Assembly (NCBI RefSeq): GCF_000383615.1
Contig: NZ_KB911582.1
Location: 207,271-271,270, forward strand
DNA: 64,000 nucleotides
Direction: 5' to 3'
Origin: Streptomyces canus 299MFChir4.1
Lineage (GTDB): Bacteria > Actinomycetota > Actinomycetes > Streptomycetales > Streptomycetaceae
Under the pieces are notes generated by a model. That model was not told the origin of the DNA. It ran no database searches and was given only the letters and a program-made list of their open reading frames with translations. The translations under genes were made by a program, and so were the position numbers. Of the stretch, positions 24,299 through 32,290 are shown one piece after another. Numbering within the stretch: position 1 is the stretch's first letter; each line of letters opens with the position of its first letter.

Positions 24299-25447
24299 CG
24301 TGTCGTTGAGGAGCCGCACGCTCGCGTTGCCGTCGGCGTAGTACGCGACCACCGACATGGACGCCGCCGAGAGTTCCATGCGGAACAGGGACTCGGGCGG
24401 GGCGCCGAGGGCCAGGCGTACGAACGTCTTGATCGGGGTGACGTGCGTGACGAGCAGGACCGTGCGGCCCGCGTACGCCGCGACGAGCTTGTCCCTGGTC
24501 GCGGCGATCCGGGTCGCCGTGGCCGCGAAGCTCTCGCCGCCGCCGGTGGGTTCGGCCTCCGGGTCGGACAGCCAGGTGGTGAGGTCGTCCGGGTAGCGCT
24601 CGCGCACCTCGCCGAAGGTGAGGCCCTCCCAGGCGCCGAAGTCGGTCTCGATCAGGCCGTCCTCGACGGTGACCTCAAGACCGAGCCGGTCGGCCACGGC
24701 CTGGGCGGTCTGCCGGGTACGGGTCAGGGGCGAGGTGAGGATGTGCTGGATCGTGCCTCGCTCGGCCAGGGCTTCGGCGGCCCTCCTGGCCTGTTCCCTG
24801 CCGATGTCGGACAGGGACGGATCGGTGCCGCCGCTGCCCGAGAACCGCTTCTGCGGGGTCAAGGGCGTCTCCCCGTGCCGCAGGAGCACGAAGGTGGCGG
24901 GCGCGCCCATGTCGGCCGGGGCCCAGCCGGGGCTTGCCACGGCCTTCGCGGCACGCACGTCGGCCTCGGCCTGGGCGGCACGTACGTCAGCCACATCGGC
25001 CTCCGCCTCGTCAGCGGGCAGCTGCCGCACCGAACTCGCCGACGCCCCCGAATCCATCGCCTCGTTCGCCAGCCGGTCCGCCCGCTTGTTCTGCTCGCGC
25101 GGGATCCACTCGTACGTCACCCGCCCCGGCGGAAACACCCGCCCCGCCTCCAGGGCGAGCGGCTTCATGTCGGGGTGCTTGATCTTCCAGCGCCCCGACA
25201 TCTGCTCGACGACGAGCTTGGAGTCCATGCGGACGTGGACACGGGCCGTGGGGTCCAGGTCGTGCGCGGCGCGCAGGCCCGCCAGCAGCCCCCGGTACTC
25301 GGCCACGTTGTTGGTGACGACGCCGAGGTACTCGTACGCCTCGACCAGCGTCTCCCCCGTCACCGCGTCCAGCACCACGCAGCCGTAGCCGGCCGGCCCG
25401 GGGTTGCCCCGCGAGCCGCCGTCGGCCTCGACGATGAACTCCCGCAC
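24281..25447 (-). CDS. bifunctional RNase H/acid phosphatase
   Basis: A 388-residue fusion known from actinobacteria (Rv2228c type). Residues 1-130 are a type I RNase H domain that degrades RNA in RNA-DNA hybrids: VEADGGSRGNPGPAGYG, then EYRGLLAGL and MDSKLVVEQMSG carry the acidic metal ligands. A linker of about 45 alanine-rich residues follows. Residues 185-388 form a histidine-phosphatase (CobC-like) domain with LLRHGETPLTPQKRFSG containing the catalytic RHGE, and VTHVTPIKTF with the second histidine. GTG 25447 has GAGG at good spacing. It is the last gene of a minus-strand set with the zinc-ribbon and Nif3 genes. Confidence 0.93.
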   Translation of the reverse strand: MREFIVEADGGSRGNPGPAGYGCVVLDAVTGETLVEAYEYLGVVTNNVAEYRGLLAGLRAAHDLDPTARVHVRMDSKLVVEQMSGRWKIKHPDMKPLALEAGRVFPPGRVTYEWIPREQNKRADRLANEAMDSGASASSVRQLPADEAEADVADVRAAQAEADVRAAKAVASPGWAPADMGAPATFVLLRHGETPLTPQKRFSGSGGTDPSLSDIGREQARRAAEALAERGTIQHILTSPLTRTRQTAQAVADRLGLEVTVEDGLIETDFGAWEGLTFGEVRERYPDDLTTWLSDPEAEPTGGGESFAATATRIAATRDKLVAAYAGRTVLLVTHVTPIKTFVRLALGAPPESLFRMELSAASMSVVAYYADGNASVRLLNDTSHLRP

Positions 25448-25459
25448 GCCCGACGCCTC

Positions 25460-26203
25460 TTACAGGCCGGAGTCGGACGTGCGCACCAGGATGCGACGGC
25501 AGTTCTCGCAGCGCACCACGGTGTCGGGCGCGGCCGCGCGGACCTCGTTGAAGTCCGTGATGGACAGCTCCTGGCGGCAGCCCTGGCAGGTGCGCTGGTA
25601 CAGCTTGGCCGCGCCGATGCCGCCCTGCTGCTCGCGGAGCTTCTCGTAGAGCTTGAGGAGGTCGGCGGGGACGGAGGCGGCGATGACCTCGCGCTCCTTG
25701 GTCACGGAGGCGATCTCGCCGTCGAGGGTCTCGAAGGCCGCGTCCCGGCGGGCGGTGGCGTCCTCGATCTTCGACTGGACGGAGGAGACGCGTCCGGTCA
25801 GCTCGGCCACCCGCTCCTGTGCGGACTCCAGACGCTCCATGACCTCTAGGACGACGTCCTCCAGGTCGCCCTGGCGCTTGGCGAGGGAGGTGAGCTCGCG
25901 CTGGAGGTTCTCCAGGTCCTTGGGCGAGGTCACGGCTCCGGAGTCCAGGCGCTGCTGGTCGCGGGCGGCGCGCTGACGCACCTGGTCCACGTCCTGCTCG
26001 GCCTTGGTCTGCTCGCGGGCGGTGTCGCTCTCCTCGGTCTGGGCGGCCACGAGCAGGTCGCGCAGCTGGGTGGCGTCCTTGGTGAGCGACTCGATCTCGG
26101 CGTGCTCGGGCAGCGACCTGCGCTTGTGGGTGAGCTGCTGGAGGCGGACGTCGAGGGCCTGGACGTCGAGGAGGCGGATCTGGTCGGCGGGCGCGGCGTT
26201 CAG
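25460..26203 (-). CDS. C4-type zinc-ribbon, coiled-coil protein with probable CTG start
   Basis: A 247-residue protein of the DUF164/zinc-ribbon family. Residues 10-185 are a long coiled coil (heptads through LENLQRELTSLAKRQGDLEDVVLEVMERLESAQ). The C-terminus has a C4 zinc ribbon, CQGCRQ ... CENCRR. Family knowledge: an RNA- or DNA-binding role is suspected, not proven. The reading frame has no ATG or GTG near the conserved N-terminus (NAAPADQIRLLDVQALDVRL). The CTG at 26203 overlaps the Nif3 stop and has GGAG 7 bases upstream, so initiation at CTG is likely. The gene sits between Nif3 and the RNase H fusion, 12 bases from the latter. Confidence 0.85.
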   Translation of the reverse strand: MNAAPADQIRLLDVQALDVRLQQLTHKRRSLPEHAEIESLTKDATQLRDLLVAAQTEESDTAREQTKAEQDVDQVRQRAARDQQRLDSGAVTSPKDLENLQRELTSLAKRQGDLEDVVLEVMERLESAQERVAELTGRVSSVQSKIEDATARRDAAFETLDGEIASVTKEREVIAASVPADLLKLYEKLREQQGGIGAAKLYQRTCQGCRQELSITDFNEVRAAAPDTVVRCENCRRILVRTSDSGL

Positions 26204-27048
26204 TTGGGGGCTCCAGGTGAAGGGGAGTGGCTGGTCCAGGGGTCGGTGACCGTCTTGGAGACGTGCACACGCAGGTTCCAGCCGTGGCGGTCGGAGATCT
26301 CGTCGAGCTGGGCGGCGGCCAGCTCGCACCAGGGCCACTCGGTGGCCCAGTGCGCCGCGTCGAGCAGCGCGAGAGGACTGTGGGCGCGAGCCGCGATGAA
26401 CTCCGCGACCGGGTGGTGGCGCAGGTCCGCGGTGAGGAAGGCGTCGACACCGGCCGCGCGCACCTGGTCGAAGAGGCTGTCGCCGGAACCGCCGCTGACG
26501 GCGACCGTGCGGACGATGGCCTCGGGATCGCCGGCGACCCGGATGCCCTGAGCGGTGGCCGGCAGGCGTTCGGCGGCCCGCGCGGCGAGTTCACGGACGG
26601 TCGTCGGGGGGTCGAGCTCGCACACACGGCCAAGCCCCCGGCGCCCTTCCGGGTCCGTCGGGTCCGGCACCAACGGCCGTACGACACGGAGGTCGAGCGC
26701 GCCCGCGAGGGCGTCCGAGACGCCCGGGTCGGCGCTGTCCGCGTTGGTGTGGGCCACGTGCAGCGCGATGTCGTTCTTGATGAGGGTGTGGACGACCCGG
26801 CCCTTGTAGTGCGAGGCCGCCACGGTCGTCGTACCGCGCAGATAGAGGGGGTGGTGGGTGACCAGCAGGTCCGCGCCCAGCTTCACCGCCTCGTCGACGA
26901 TCTCCTGGACCGGGTCCACGGCGAAGAGGACCCGCGCGACCTCCTGGTCGGGTTCGCCCACGACGGTACCGACCGCGTCCCAGGACTCGGCCCGCTCGGC
27001 GGGCCACAGGTTCTCCAGCGCGGCGATGACTTCAGACAGACGGGGCAC
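26200..27048 (-). CDS. Nif3-like dinuclear metal-centre protein
   Basis: A 282-residue Nif3/DUF34 family protein. Metal-binding signatures are LLVTHHPLYLRGTTTV (two histidines), VAHTNADSADPGVSDALAG and FLTADLRHHPVAEF, plus LLDAAHWATEWP near the C-terminus. Members form hexameric rings with two metals per subunit. A GTP cyclohydrolase type 1b-like or metal-chaperone role has been proposed, without agreement. It opens the operon Nif3, zinc ribbon, RNase H/phosphatase, with overlapping or tightly spaced ends. Confidence 0.92.
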   Translation of the reverse strand: MPRLSEVIAALENLWPAERAESWDAVGTVVGEPDQEVARVLFAVDPVQEIVDEAVKLGADLLVTHHPLYLRGTTTVAASHYKGRVVHTLIKNDIALHVAHTNADSADPGVSDALAGALDLRVVRPLVPDPTDPEGRRGLGRVCELDPPTTVRELAARAAERLPATAQGIRVAGDPEAIVRTVAVSGGSGDSLFDQVRAAGVDAFLTADLRHHPVAEFIAARAHSPLALLDAAHWATEWPWCELAAAQLDEISDRHGWNLRVHVSKTVTDPWTSHSPSPGAPN

Positions 27049-27259
27049 GGGGAAAGGCTACCTGCCTGGTCTGTCCGGCTGAACCTGTGCCGTCGGCCGA
27101 CGGAACCCGGGCCCCGGGAACCCGTGCCCCGTCGAGCACAGTCGCCCCGGTTTCCTCAGGCGAATCGTTCCTGTGCCACCCCTTTGTGTGAAGGAGAAGC
27201 CTGCCCGTCCCACGCCCGTGCGTGCGAAAACTAGTTTCGTGACCGGAGGTGACCGGACG

Positions 27260-28642
27260 ATGACGGCCTGTGCCATCGAACCCGCGGCGGCGAACGAGGA
27301 GAACGGGGAGAACGGGGAGAACGGGGAGAACGGGGACGGGGGGACCTCGCGGACGGAGCGCGCTATCACCGAGGACGGGGACACACCGCGGACTGAGCGC
27401 GTGATCACCGAGGACGGCGAGGGATCGTCCAGACCGCGGACCGAGTACGTGATCACCGAGGACGGCGGGATCCCGCGCACCGCATGCGTGATCACCGTCG
27501 ACGGCTCCTACGCGGCCCGCCTCGCCCGCGACGGCGACTCCTGGTTCCCGGAGCGCTGGACCCTGGACGGCCCCGAGCCCTACGCGGTGCCGCTGCCCGG
27601 CAACCAGCCCGAGGAGCCCGGCACCGAGGTGCAGCCCATGGGCGACGGGCGGGTGCTGATCAGGCGGTTCGCGGACGGGCGGCACGCCTTCTCGCTGCTC
27701 TACCCGACCGCGCCCCGGACCGGCGAGCTGCCGCTGGGCGCGGTCGAGTGCCCGGACGAGGGGACCGTCCTACGGCTGCTGCCGCCGGCGCCGGGCGGCG
27801 AGAAGGCGTACGCCCTCGCCGTGGGCCCGCGCTCCAGTGCCGTGTGGCTGGTGGCGGGCGGCGCCTTCGGGCCGGAGCACGTCGCGCAGGTCCCGGGGCG
27901 CTGCTCGGGCGGGGTGTGGCTGGACCGATCCGGGCGGATGCTGGCCCTGGACCGGGAGACGGACGGGCGGACCAAGGCGGTCGTGGTCGATCTGGAGCGG
28001 GGCGGGGAGGTGTCGCCGCTGCTGCAGATCGCCGACGGCAGTGACGACCGGCTGCTGCTGGCCGACCCGGACAGCGGGCTGCTGCTGATCTCCTCGGACG
28101 CGCCGTCGCCGGGGCGGCCGCGGCTGGGCTGGGGGGTGCTGGGCAGCACGCTGCCGGTGCGCTTCCCGGAGTGCCTGCGGGTGCCGGACTGCGCACTGAC
28201 ACCGTTCGCGATCCAGCCGGGGCAGGTGCTGGTGCCGGAGAGCTGCGGGGTGGCGCTGCGCGTCGACGGGCCGATGGGCAGCTGGGTGGGCGTGTGGCGG
28301 CCCGCCGCCCGGCAGGTCCAGCATCTTCCGGCGCCCGGCGGGTGGCTGGCGGGGGCCGGGCTGTGGACCGAGGCCGGGGAGCTGCTCCTGCCGTACGCCA
28401 CGGCGGACACGCCGTGCGGGGTGGCGCGGTGGGCGGCAGCCCCGGGGAGCGGGGCCCCCGCAGGGGAAGCGGAGGGTCCGGGGGGAACGGGGGCAACGGG
28501 GGCGGGGGACGCGGGCCCGGAGGGTTCGGAGGGCGGCGGCGGGAAGCTCGCGGGGGCGCCCGAACCGGACCCTCCGGAACCGGTCGTGGCCCGTCCTGTG
28601 CCCTTGCAGCAAGCCCCGTTGGGCAATCTTGTAACGAAGTAG
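27260..28642 (+). CDS. hypothetical protein with internal peptide repeats
   Basis: A 460-residue protein without a family I recognise. Residues 14-25 hold a short ENGENGENG repeat. Residues 30-80 hold four related units centred on TERAITEDGD, TERVITEDGE, TEYVITEDGG and TACVITVDGS. The rest is rich in short beta strands (RTGELPLGAVEC, AYALAVGPRSSAVWLVAGG, SGGVWLDRSGRMLALDRETDG), as in a beta-propeller. The C-terminus is a glycine/proline-rich low-complexity tail. There is no signal peptide or membrane helix, so it should be cytoplasmic. ATG 27260 has GGAGGTGA 9 bases upstream. I cannot assign a function. Confidence 0.75.
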   Translation: MTACAIEPAAANEENGENGENGENGDGGTSRTERAITEDGDTPRTERVITEDGEGSSRPRTEYVITEDGGIPRTACVITVDGSYAARLARDGDSWFPERWTLDGPEPYAVPLPGNQPEEPGTEVQPMGDGRVLIRRFADGRHAFSLLYPTAPRTGELPLGAVECPDEGTVLRLLPPAPGGEKAYALAVGPRSSAVWLVAGGAFGPEHVAQVPGRCSGGVWLDRSGRMLALDRETDGRTKAVVVDLERGGEVSPLLQIADGSDDRLLLADPDSGLLLISSDAPSPGRPRLGWGVLGSTLPVRFPECLRVPDCALTPFAIQPGQVLVPESCGVALRVDGPMGSWVGVWRPAARQVQHLPAPGGWLAGAGLWTEAGELLLPYATADTPCGVARWAAAPGSGAPAGEAEGPGGTGATGAGDAGPEGSEGGGGKLAGAPEPDPPEPVVARPVPLQQAPLGNLVTK

Positions 28643-28738
28643 TGCCGGTTGGCCCGGCCGCCTGGATTGGCCCTGTGGTGTGCCGGTTAAACTCGCCCCG
28701 CTGTAAGAAAGATCATGTTGACGGGGTGAATTACTTCC

Positions 28739-28891
28739 ATGAGCGACGCCAGCACGAACCAGTCGACTGCCGACGTCCAGGAGTCCACGGGCCACGGTAA
28801 GCACCGGGGTCCGGTCTCGGTCCAGGACAGCGACACGGCCCCGCGTGGCCGTCACCGCAAGTCGGTCGAGCAGACCGAGGCCGCGGCCTGA
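28739..28891 (+). CDS. 50-residue conserved-type small hydrophilic protein
   Basis: A small, highly charged, cysteine-free protein: MSDASTNQSTADVQESTGHG then KHRGPVSVQDSDTAPRGRHR then a short tail ending EAAA. The two GHGKHRGP/PRGRHRKS blocks look like a repeated basic motif. From memory, similar short proteins occur at this place in many Streptomyces chromosomes, without known function. The spacing to a hairpin terminator 18 bases after the stop supports a real transcription unit. No clear Shine-Dalgarno precedes the ATG; ACGGGGTG lies about 14 bases upstream. Confidence 0.6.
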   Translation: MSDASTNQSTADVQESTGHGKHRGPVSVQDSDTAPRGRHRKSVEQTEAAA

Positions 28892-28908
28892 GGTCAGACG
28901 GCGACACA

Positions 28909-28938
28909 CGGCCCGCTCCTCGTCCGGGGAGCGGGCCG
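28909..28938. terminator. hairpin terminator between convergent genes
   Basis: CGGCCCGCTCC pairs with GGAGCGGGCCG across an 8-base loop: an 11-bp GC-rich stem without a T tract, between the end of the 50-residue gene and the end of the SDR gene. It can serve both strands. Confidence 0.7.
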
Positions 28939-28946
28939 CTTCGCGT

Positions 28947-29945
28947 CTACTCCCGTTTGAGCCCCAGGACTTCGGCCGCCGCGAAGGTCTCCCCGGCCGG
29001 CCGCCGCGCGTAGTGCGGGGTGAGCAGCGCGTCCAGTTCGTCGTAGGTGAACGTGTCCTGCTTGCTGTCGAACTTGGCCTGTACCCGCGGCCGTTCGACC
29101 ACGACGACCATTCCTCCGTGCACGACGAGCAGCTGGCCGTTGACACGCTCTGCGGCGGGTGAGGCCAAGTAGCCGACGAGCGGGGCGACATGCTCGGGGG
29201 CGAGGGGATCGAGCCCCGACTCGGGCTGCTCCAGGCCGGCGAAGACGTCCTCGGTCATCCGGGTGCGGGCACGCGGGCAGATGGCGTTGGCGGTCACGCC
29301 GTACTTGGCGAGCGCGAGGGCCGTCGAGGTGGTGAGTCCGACGATCCCGCCCTTGGCCGCCGCGTAGTTGGGCTGCCCCGCGGACCCGGCGAGGAACGCC
29401 TCCGAGGAGGTGTTCACGATCCGGCCGTAGACCGGCCCGCCCGCCGCCTTGGACCGCTCCCGCCAGTGCGCGGCCGCGAACCGGGTCGTGTTGAAGTGGC
29501 CCTTGAGGTGGACCCGGATCACCGCGTCCCATTCGCCCTCGGTCATGGAGAAGACCATGCGGTCGCGCAGGATGCCCGCGTTGTTGACGAGGATGTCGAG
29601 CTTGCCGAATTCGGCGATAGCCAACTCCGTGAGTTCACGCGCCTGTTGGTGGTCGGCCACGTCCCCGGTGTGGGCGACGGCCTGTCCGCCCGCGGCTCTG
29701 ATCTCGTCGGCGACCTGCTCGGCGGGGCCCGCGGAGGCCTCGCCGGAACCGTCCCGGCCCGGTTGCCCGAAGTCGTTGACCACGACGGCGGCGCCGAGCC
29801 GGGCCAGCTCCAGCGCCTCCGCCCTGCCGAGCCCCCGGCCGGCGCCGGTGACGATCGCCGCGAGCCCATCGAGCGGCCGCGCCCCCGGTCGCGCCCCCGG
29901 CCGCACACCTGGTTGTGCCCCTGCCTGAGTCCCTGTCTGTGTCAT
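28947..29945 (-). CDS. SDR-family oxidoreductase, probable 3-hydroxyacyl-CoA dehydrogenase type
   Basis: A 332-residue NAD(P)-dependent short-chain dehydrogenase. After a proline/glycine-rich N-terminus, the Rossmann motif is VTGAGRGLGRAEA. NNAG appears in ILVNNAGILRDRM, the catalytic serine in NTSSEAF and the YxxxK pair in PNYAAAKGG. The longer C-terminus and the VVVNDFGQPGRDGSG segment match the dehydrogenase unit of multifunctional beta-oxidation enzyme 2 (HSD17B4-like). It is third in an operon after the MaoC hydratase and the alcohol dehydrogenase. Upstream of that operon is a KstR-type operator, so a role in steroid or acyl-CoA breakdown is likely, but the substrate is inferred. Confidence 0.87.
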   Translation of the reverse strand: MTQTGTQAGAQPGVRPGARPGARPLDGLAAIVTGAGRGLGRAEALELARLGAAVVVNDFGQPGRDGSGEASAGPAEQVADEIRAAGGQAVAHTGDVADHQQARELTELAIAEFGKLDILVNNAGILRDRMVFSMTEGEWDAVIRVHLKGHFNTTRFAAAHWRERSKAAGGPVYGRIVNTSSEAFLAGSAGQPNYAAAKGGIVGLTTSTALALAKYGVTANAICPRARTRMTEDVFAGLEQPESGLDPLAPEHVAPLVGYLASPAAERVNGQLLVVHGGMVVVVERPRVQAKFDSKQDTFTYDELDALLTPHYARRPAGETFAAAEVLGLKRE

Positions 29946-29954
29946 ACGGGGACC

Positions 29955-31031
29955 TCAGATCTCGATGCAGGTACGGAGTGAACTCCCCGTGCGCATCTGG
30001 TCCAGCGCCTCGTTGATCTCGCTCAGCGACACCCGGTGGGTGATCAGACCGTCCAGGTCGATGCGGCCGGCCCGCCACAGGGCGATGGTCCGCTCGTAGG
30101 AGCGCAGCACGTCCCCGCCGCCGTACAGGGAGGGCAGGATGCGCTTCTCGTCGAAGAACAGCTCGAACATGTTGAGCTGGAGGTTGTCGTCCATGGCGCC
30201 CGCGCCGACGACCACCAGGGTGCCACCGCGCCGGGTGGTCTCGTACGCCGTCCTCGCGGTCGCCGACTTGCCGACGACCTCGAAGACGTAGTCGAAGCCC
30301 TCGCCCGCGGTCACCTGCTGCTTGGCGTCGGCGAGTTCGTCCGGGGAGACGGCCCGGGTGGCCCCGAACCCCAGGGCGGCCTCGCGGCGCGAGGCGACCG
30401 GGTCGACGGCGACGATCTCGGCGGCGCCCTTGAGGCGGGCACCCTGGATGGCGGAGATGCCGACGCCGCCGCAGCCTATGACGGCGACCGACGAACCGGC
30501 CTCCACGTCCGCGGTGTTGAGCGCGGCCCCCAGTCCGGTGGTGACCCCGCAGCCGATCAGCGCCGCGATGTCGAAGGGCACGTCGTCGGGTATCGGCACC
30601 GCGCAGCCCGCGTCGACGACGACCTCCTCGGCGAAGGTGCCGGTGCCCGCGAAACCGAACACGTCCCCGCCGGGGCGCCGGAAGTTGGGGGTGCCCGCGT
30701 TCATGAACCCGGCCAGACACAGCTCGGTCTGCCCGCGCTTGCAGGCGGGACAGGCACCGCAGGCGGGCAGCCAGCAGACGACGACCCGGTCGCCCGCCTT
30801 CAAGTGGCTGACGCCCTCACCGACTTCGACGATCTCGCCCGCGCCTTCGTGTCCGGGCACGAAGGGCGCCGGCTGCGGGAGGACCCCGGCCATCGCGGAC
30901 AGGTCCGAATGACACAGGCCGGTGGCCCGTATCCGGATCCGCACCCTGCCGGGTCCGAAGCCCACCGCCTCGACGTCCTCGAGGACTTCGAGCTTTTCCT
31001 GGCCGATCTCGTGCAGTACGGCTGCGCGCAT
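29955..31031 (-). CDS. zinc-dependent medium-chain alcohol dehydrogenase
   Basis: A 358-residue zinc alcohol dehydrogenase of the class III/benzyl alcohol-like branch. Catalytic zinc ligands are in GLCHSDLSAMAG and GHEGAGEIVEVG, the structural zinc loop is CGACPACKRGQTELC, and the NAD-binding glycines are in GCGGVGISAIQG. It lies 9 bases upstream of the SDR gene and 31 bases downstream of MaoC in one operon. The likely job is oxidation of an alcohol intermediate in a KstR-controlled catabolic pathway; the substrate cannot be told. Confidence 0.9.
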   Translation of the reverse strand: MRAAVLHEIGQEKLEVLEDVEAVGFGPGRVRIRIRATGLCHSDLSAMAGVLPQPAPFVPGHEGAGEIVEVGEGVSHLKAGDRVVVCWLPACGACPACKRGQTELCLAGFMNAGTPNFRRPGGDVFGFAGTGTFAEEVVVDAGCAVPIPDDVPFDIAALIGCGVTTGLGAALNTADVEAGSSVAVIGCGGVGISAIQGARLKGAAEIVAVDPVASRREAALGFGATRAVSPDELADAKQQVTAGEGFDYVFEVVGKSATARTAYETTRRGGTLVVVGAGAMDDNLQLNMFELFFDEKRILPSLYGGGDVLRSYERTIALWRAGRIDLDGLITHRVSLSEINEALDQMRTGSSLRTCIEI

Positions 31032-31062
31032 GGTGCGGCTCCCCTCGTACGGCGTTGTGGGT

Positions 31063-31938
31063 TCAGGAGTGTTCGACGACGGTGTCGGCGAGGACGGGTG
31101 CGTCGTCGCGCTCCACGGCGCTGACGGCGACCCTGGTGGACTGCGGTGTGTGCCACATACGGATCCGCAGGGTCTCCCCCGGGTACACGACCCCGGCGAA
31201 CCGGGTCACGTACGACCGCACACGGGTCACGTCCCCGCCGAGCAGTGTGTCGACGACCGCCTTGAGCGTGATGCCGTAGGTGCACAGCCCGTGCAGGATG
31301 GGCCGTTCGAACCCGGCGACCTTCGCGAACTCCGGGTCGGCGTGCAGCGGGTTCCAGTCGCCGGAGAGGCGGTAGAGCAGGGCCTGGTCCTCGCGGATGG
31401 GCCGCTCGACCGTCCGGTCGGGCTCACCGGCGGGGGGATCGAGGCGGGCTGAGGGGCCCCGGTCGCCGCCCCAGCCGCCCTCTCCGCGCACGAAGATCTG
31501 GGCGTCGTTCGTCCACAACGGGCCCTCGGCGTCCGCCACTTCGGTCCGCATGACCAGAACGGCCGCCTTGCCCTTGTCGTACACGGCGGCGATGCGGTGG
31601 GTGGCGGTCGCGGTGCCCTGGGCGGGAAGGGGGCGGTGGATGACCAGTGACTGACCGCCGTGCAGGACCTTGGCCAGATCGACCTCGATGCCGGGCATGG
31701 ACAGGCCGCCGATCACTCCCGGCGATCCCGAGCCCGCGACCGTGGCGAAGCTCGGCAGGACGTGCAGCCGGGACTCGAGGGTGTAGCGCAGTTCGTCGGG
31801 GTCGGTGGCGGGGCTGGGTTTGTCGGGATGCGAGCCCGCCCCGATGCCGAGGTGGTAGAGCTGGACGTCCTTGGAGTTCCAGGAGATCTCGCCGGTCCGG
31901 GGTTCGGCGGCGAGGGCCTTGGCTGCGTCGATGGGCAT
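31063..31938 (-). CDS. MaoC-family enoyl-CoA hydratase 2
   Basis: A 291-residue double hot-dog hydratase. The R-specific hydratase 2 motif is present in the C-terminal half: SGDWNPLHADPEFAKVAGF with the catalytic D and H, followed by RPILHGLCTYGITLKAV. Members hydrate trans-2-enoyl-CoA in beta-oxidation, including steroid side chains. It is the first gene of a three-gene operon, and a perfect match to the KstR operator consensus lies 82 bases upstream of the start. Confidence 0.92.
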   Translation of the reverse strand: MPIDAAKALAAEPRTGEISWNSKDVQLYHLGIGAGSHPDKPSPATDPDELRYTLESRLHVLPSFATVAGSGSPGVIGGLSMPGIEVDLAKVLHGGQSLVIHRPLPAQGTATATHRIAAVYDKGKAAVLVMRTEVADAEGPLWTNDAQIFVRGEGGWGGDRGPSARLDPPAGEPDRTVERPIREDQALLYRLSGDWNPLHADPEFAKVAGFERPILHGLCTYGITLKAVVDTLLGGDVTRVRSYVTRFAGVVYPGETLRIRMWHTPQSTRVAVSAVERDDAPVLADTVVEHS

Positions 31939-32019
31939 ACGGCTCCTGACAGGGGCTCGGTCAAGACCTCGGTACGGCCGTCCGCACCGTCGGCCGCACC
32001 GAGGTCGTCGCGGGCCGAT

Positions 32020-32035
32020 CTAGAACGCGTTCCAG
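32020..32035. promoter_or_regulatory. KstR-type operator upstream of the MaoC operon
   Basis: CTAGAACGCGTTCCAG contains TAGAACGCGTTCCA, a full match to TNNAACNNGTTNNA, the published KstR consensus. It lies in the 352-base gap between the MaoC start and the histidine kinase start. The rest of that gap shows no gene or RNA motif. Confidence 0.7.
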
Positions 32036-32290
32036 TCCGGCGCCCTCTGTATAGCCGAGCACAACGCACTTGTGAAGGCTCCTGACGGGGTGTCAGGTGG
32101 AGTGTCAGGCGGACCCGCCCGGGTGCCGGCACCGTGACATTTGTACTGCCCAAGTCCGTACACGCACATCTGCCGCGCGGAGTCCGCGATACGTAGCGTC
32201 GTCGGTATGGCAACAGGAGACACGAGCGGGTTCGTACGCTGTCCTGTCGTACCGGCGGCACGCCGGGCACCTCTGAGCGGAGGAACGGTC

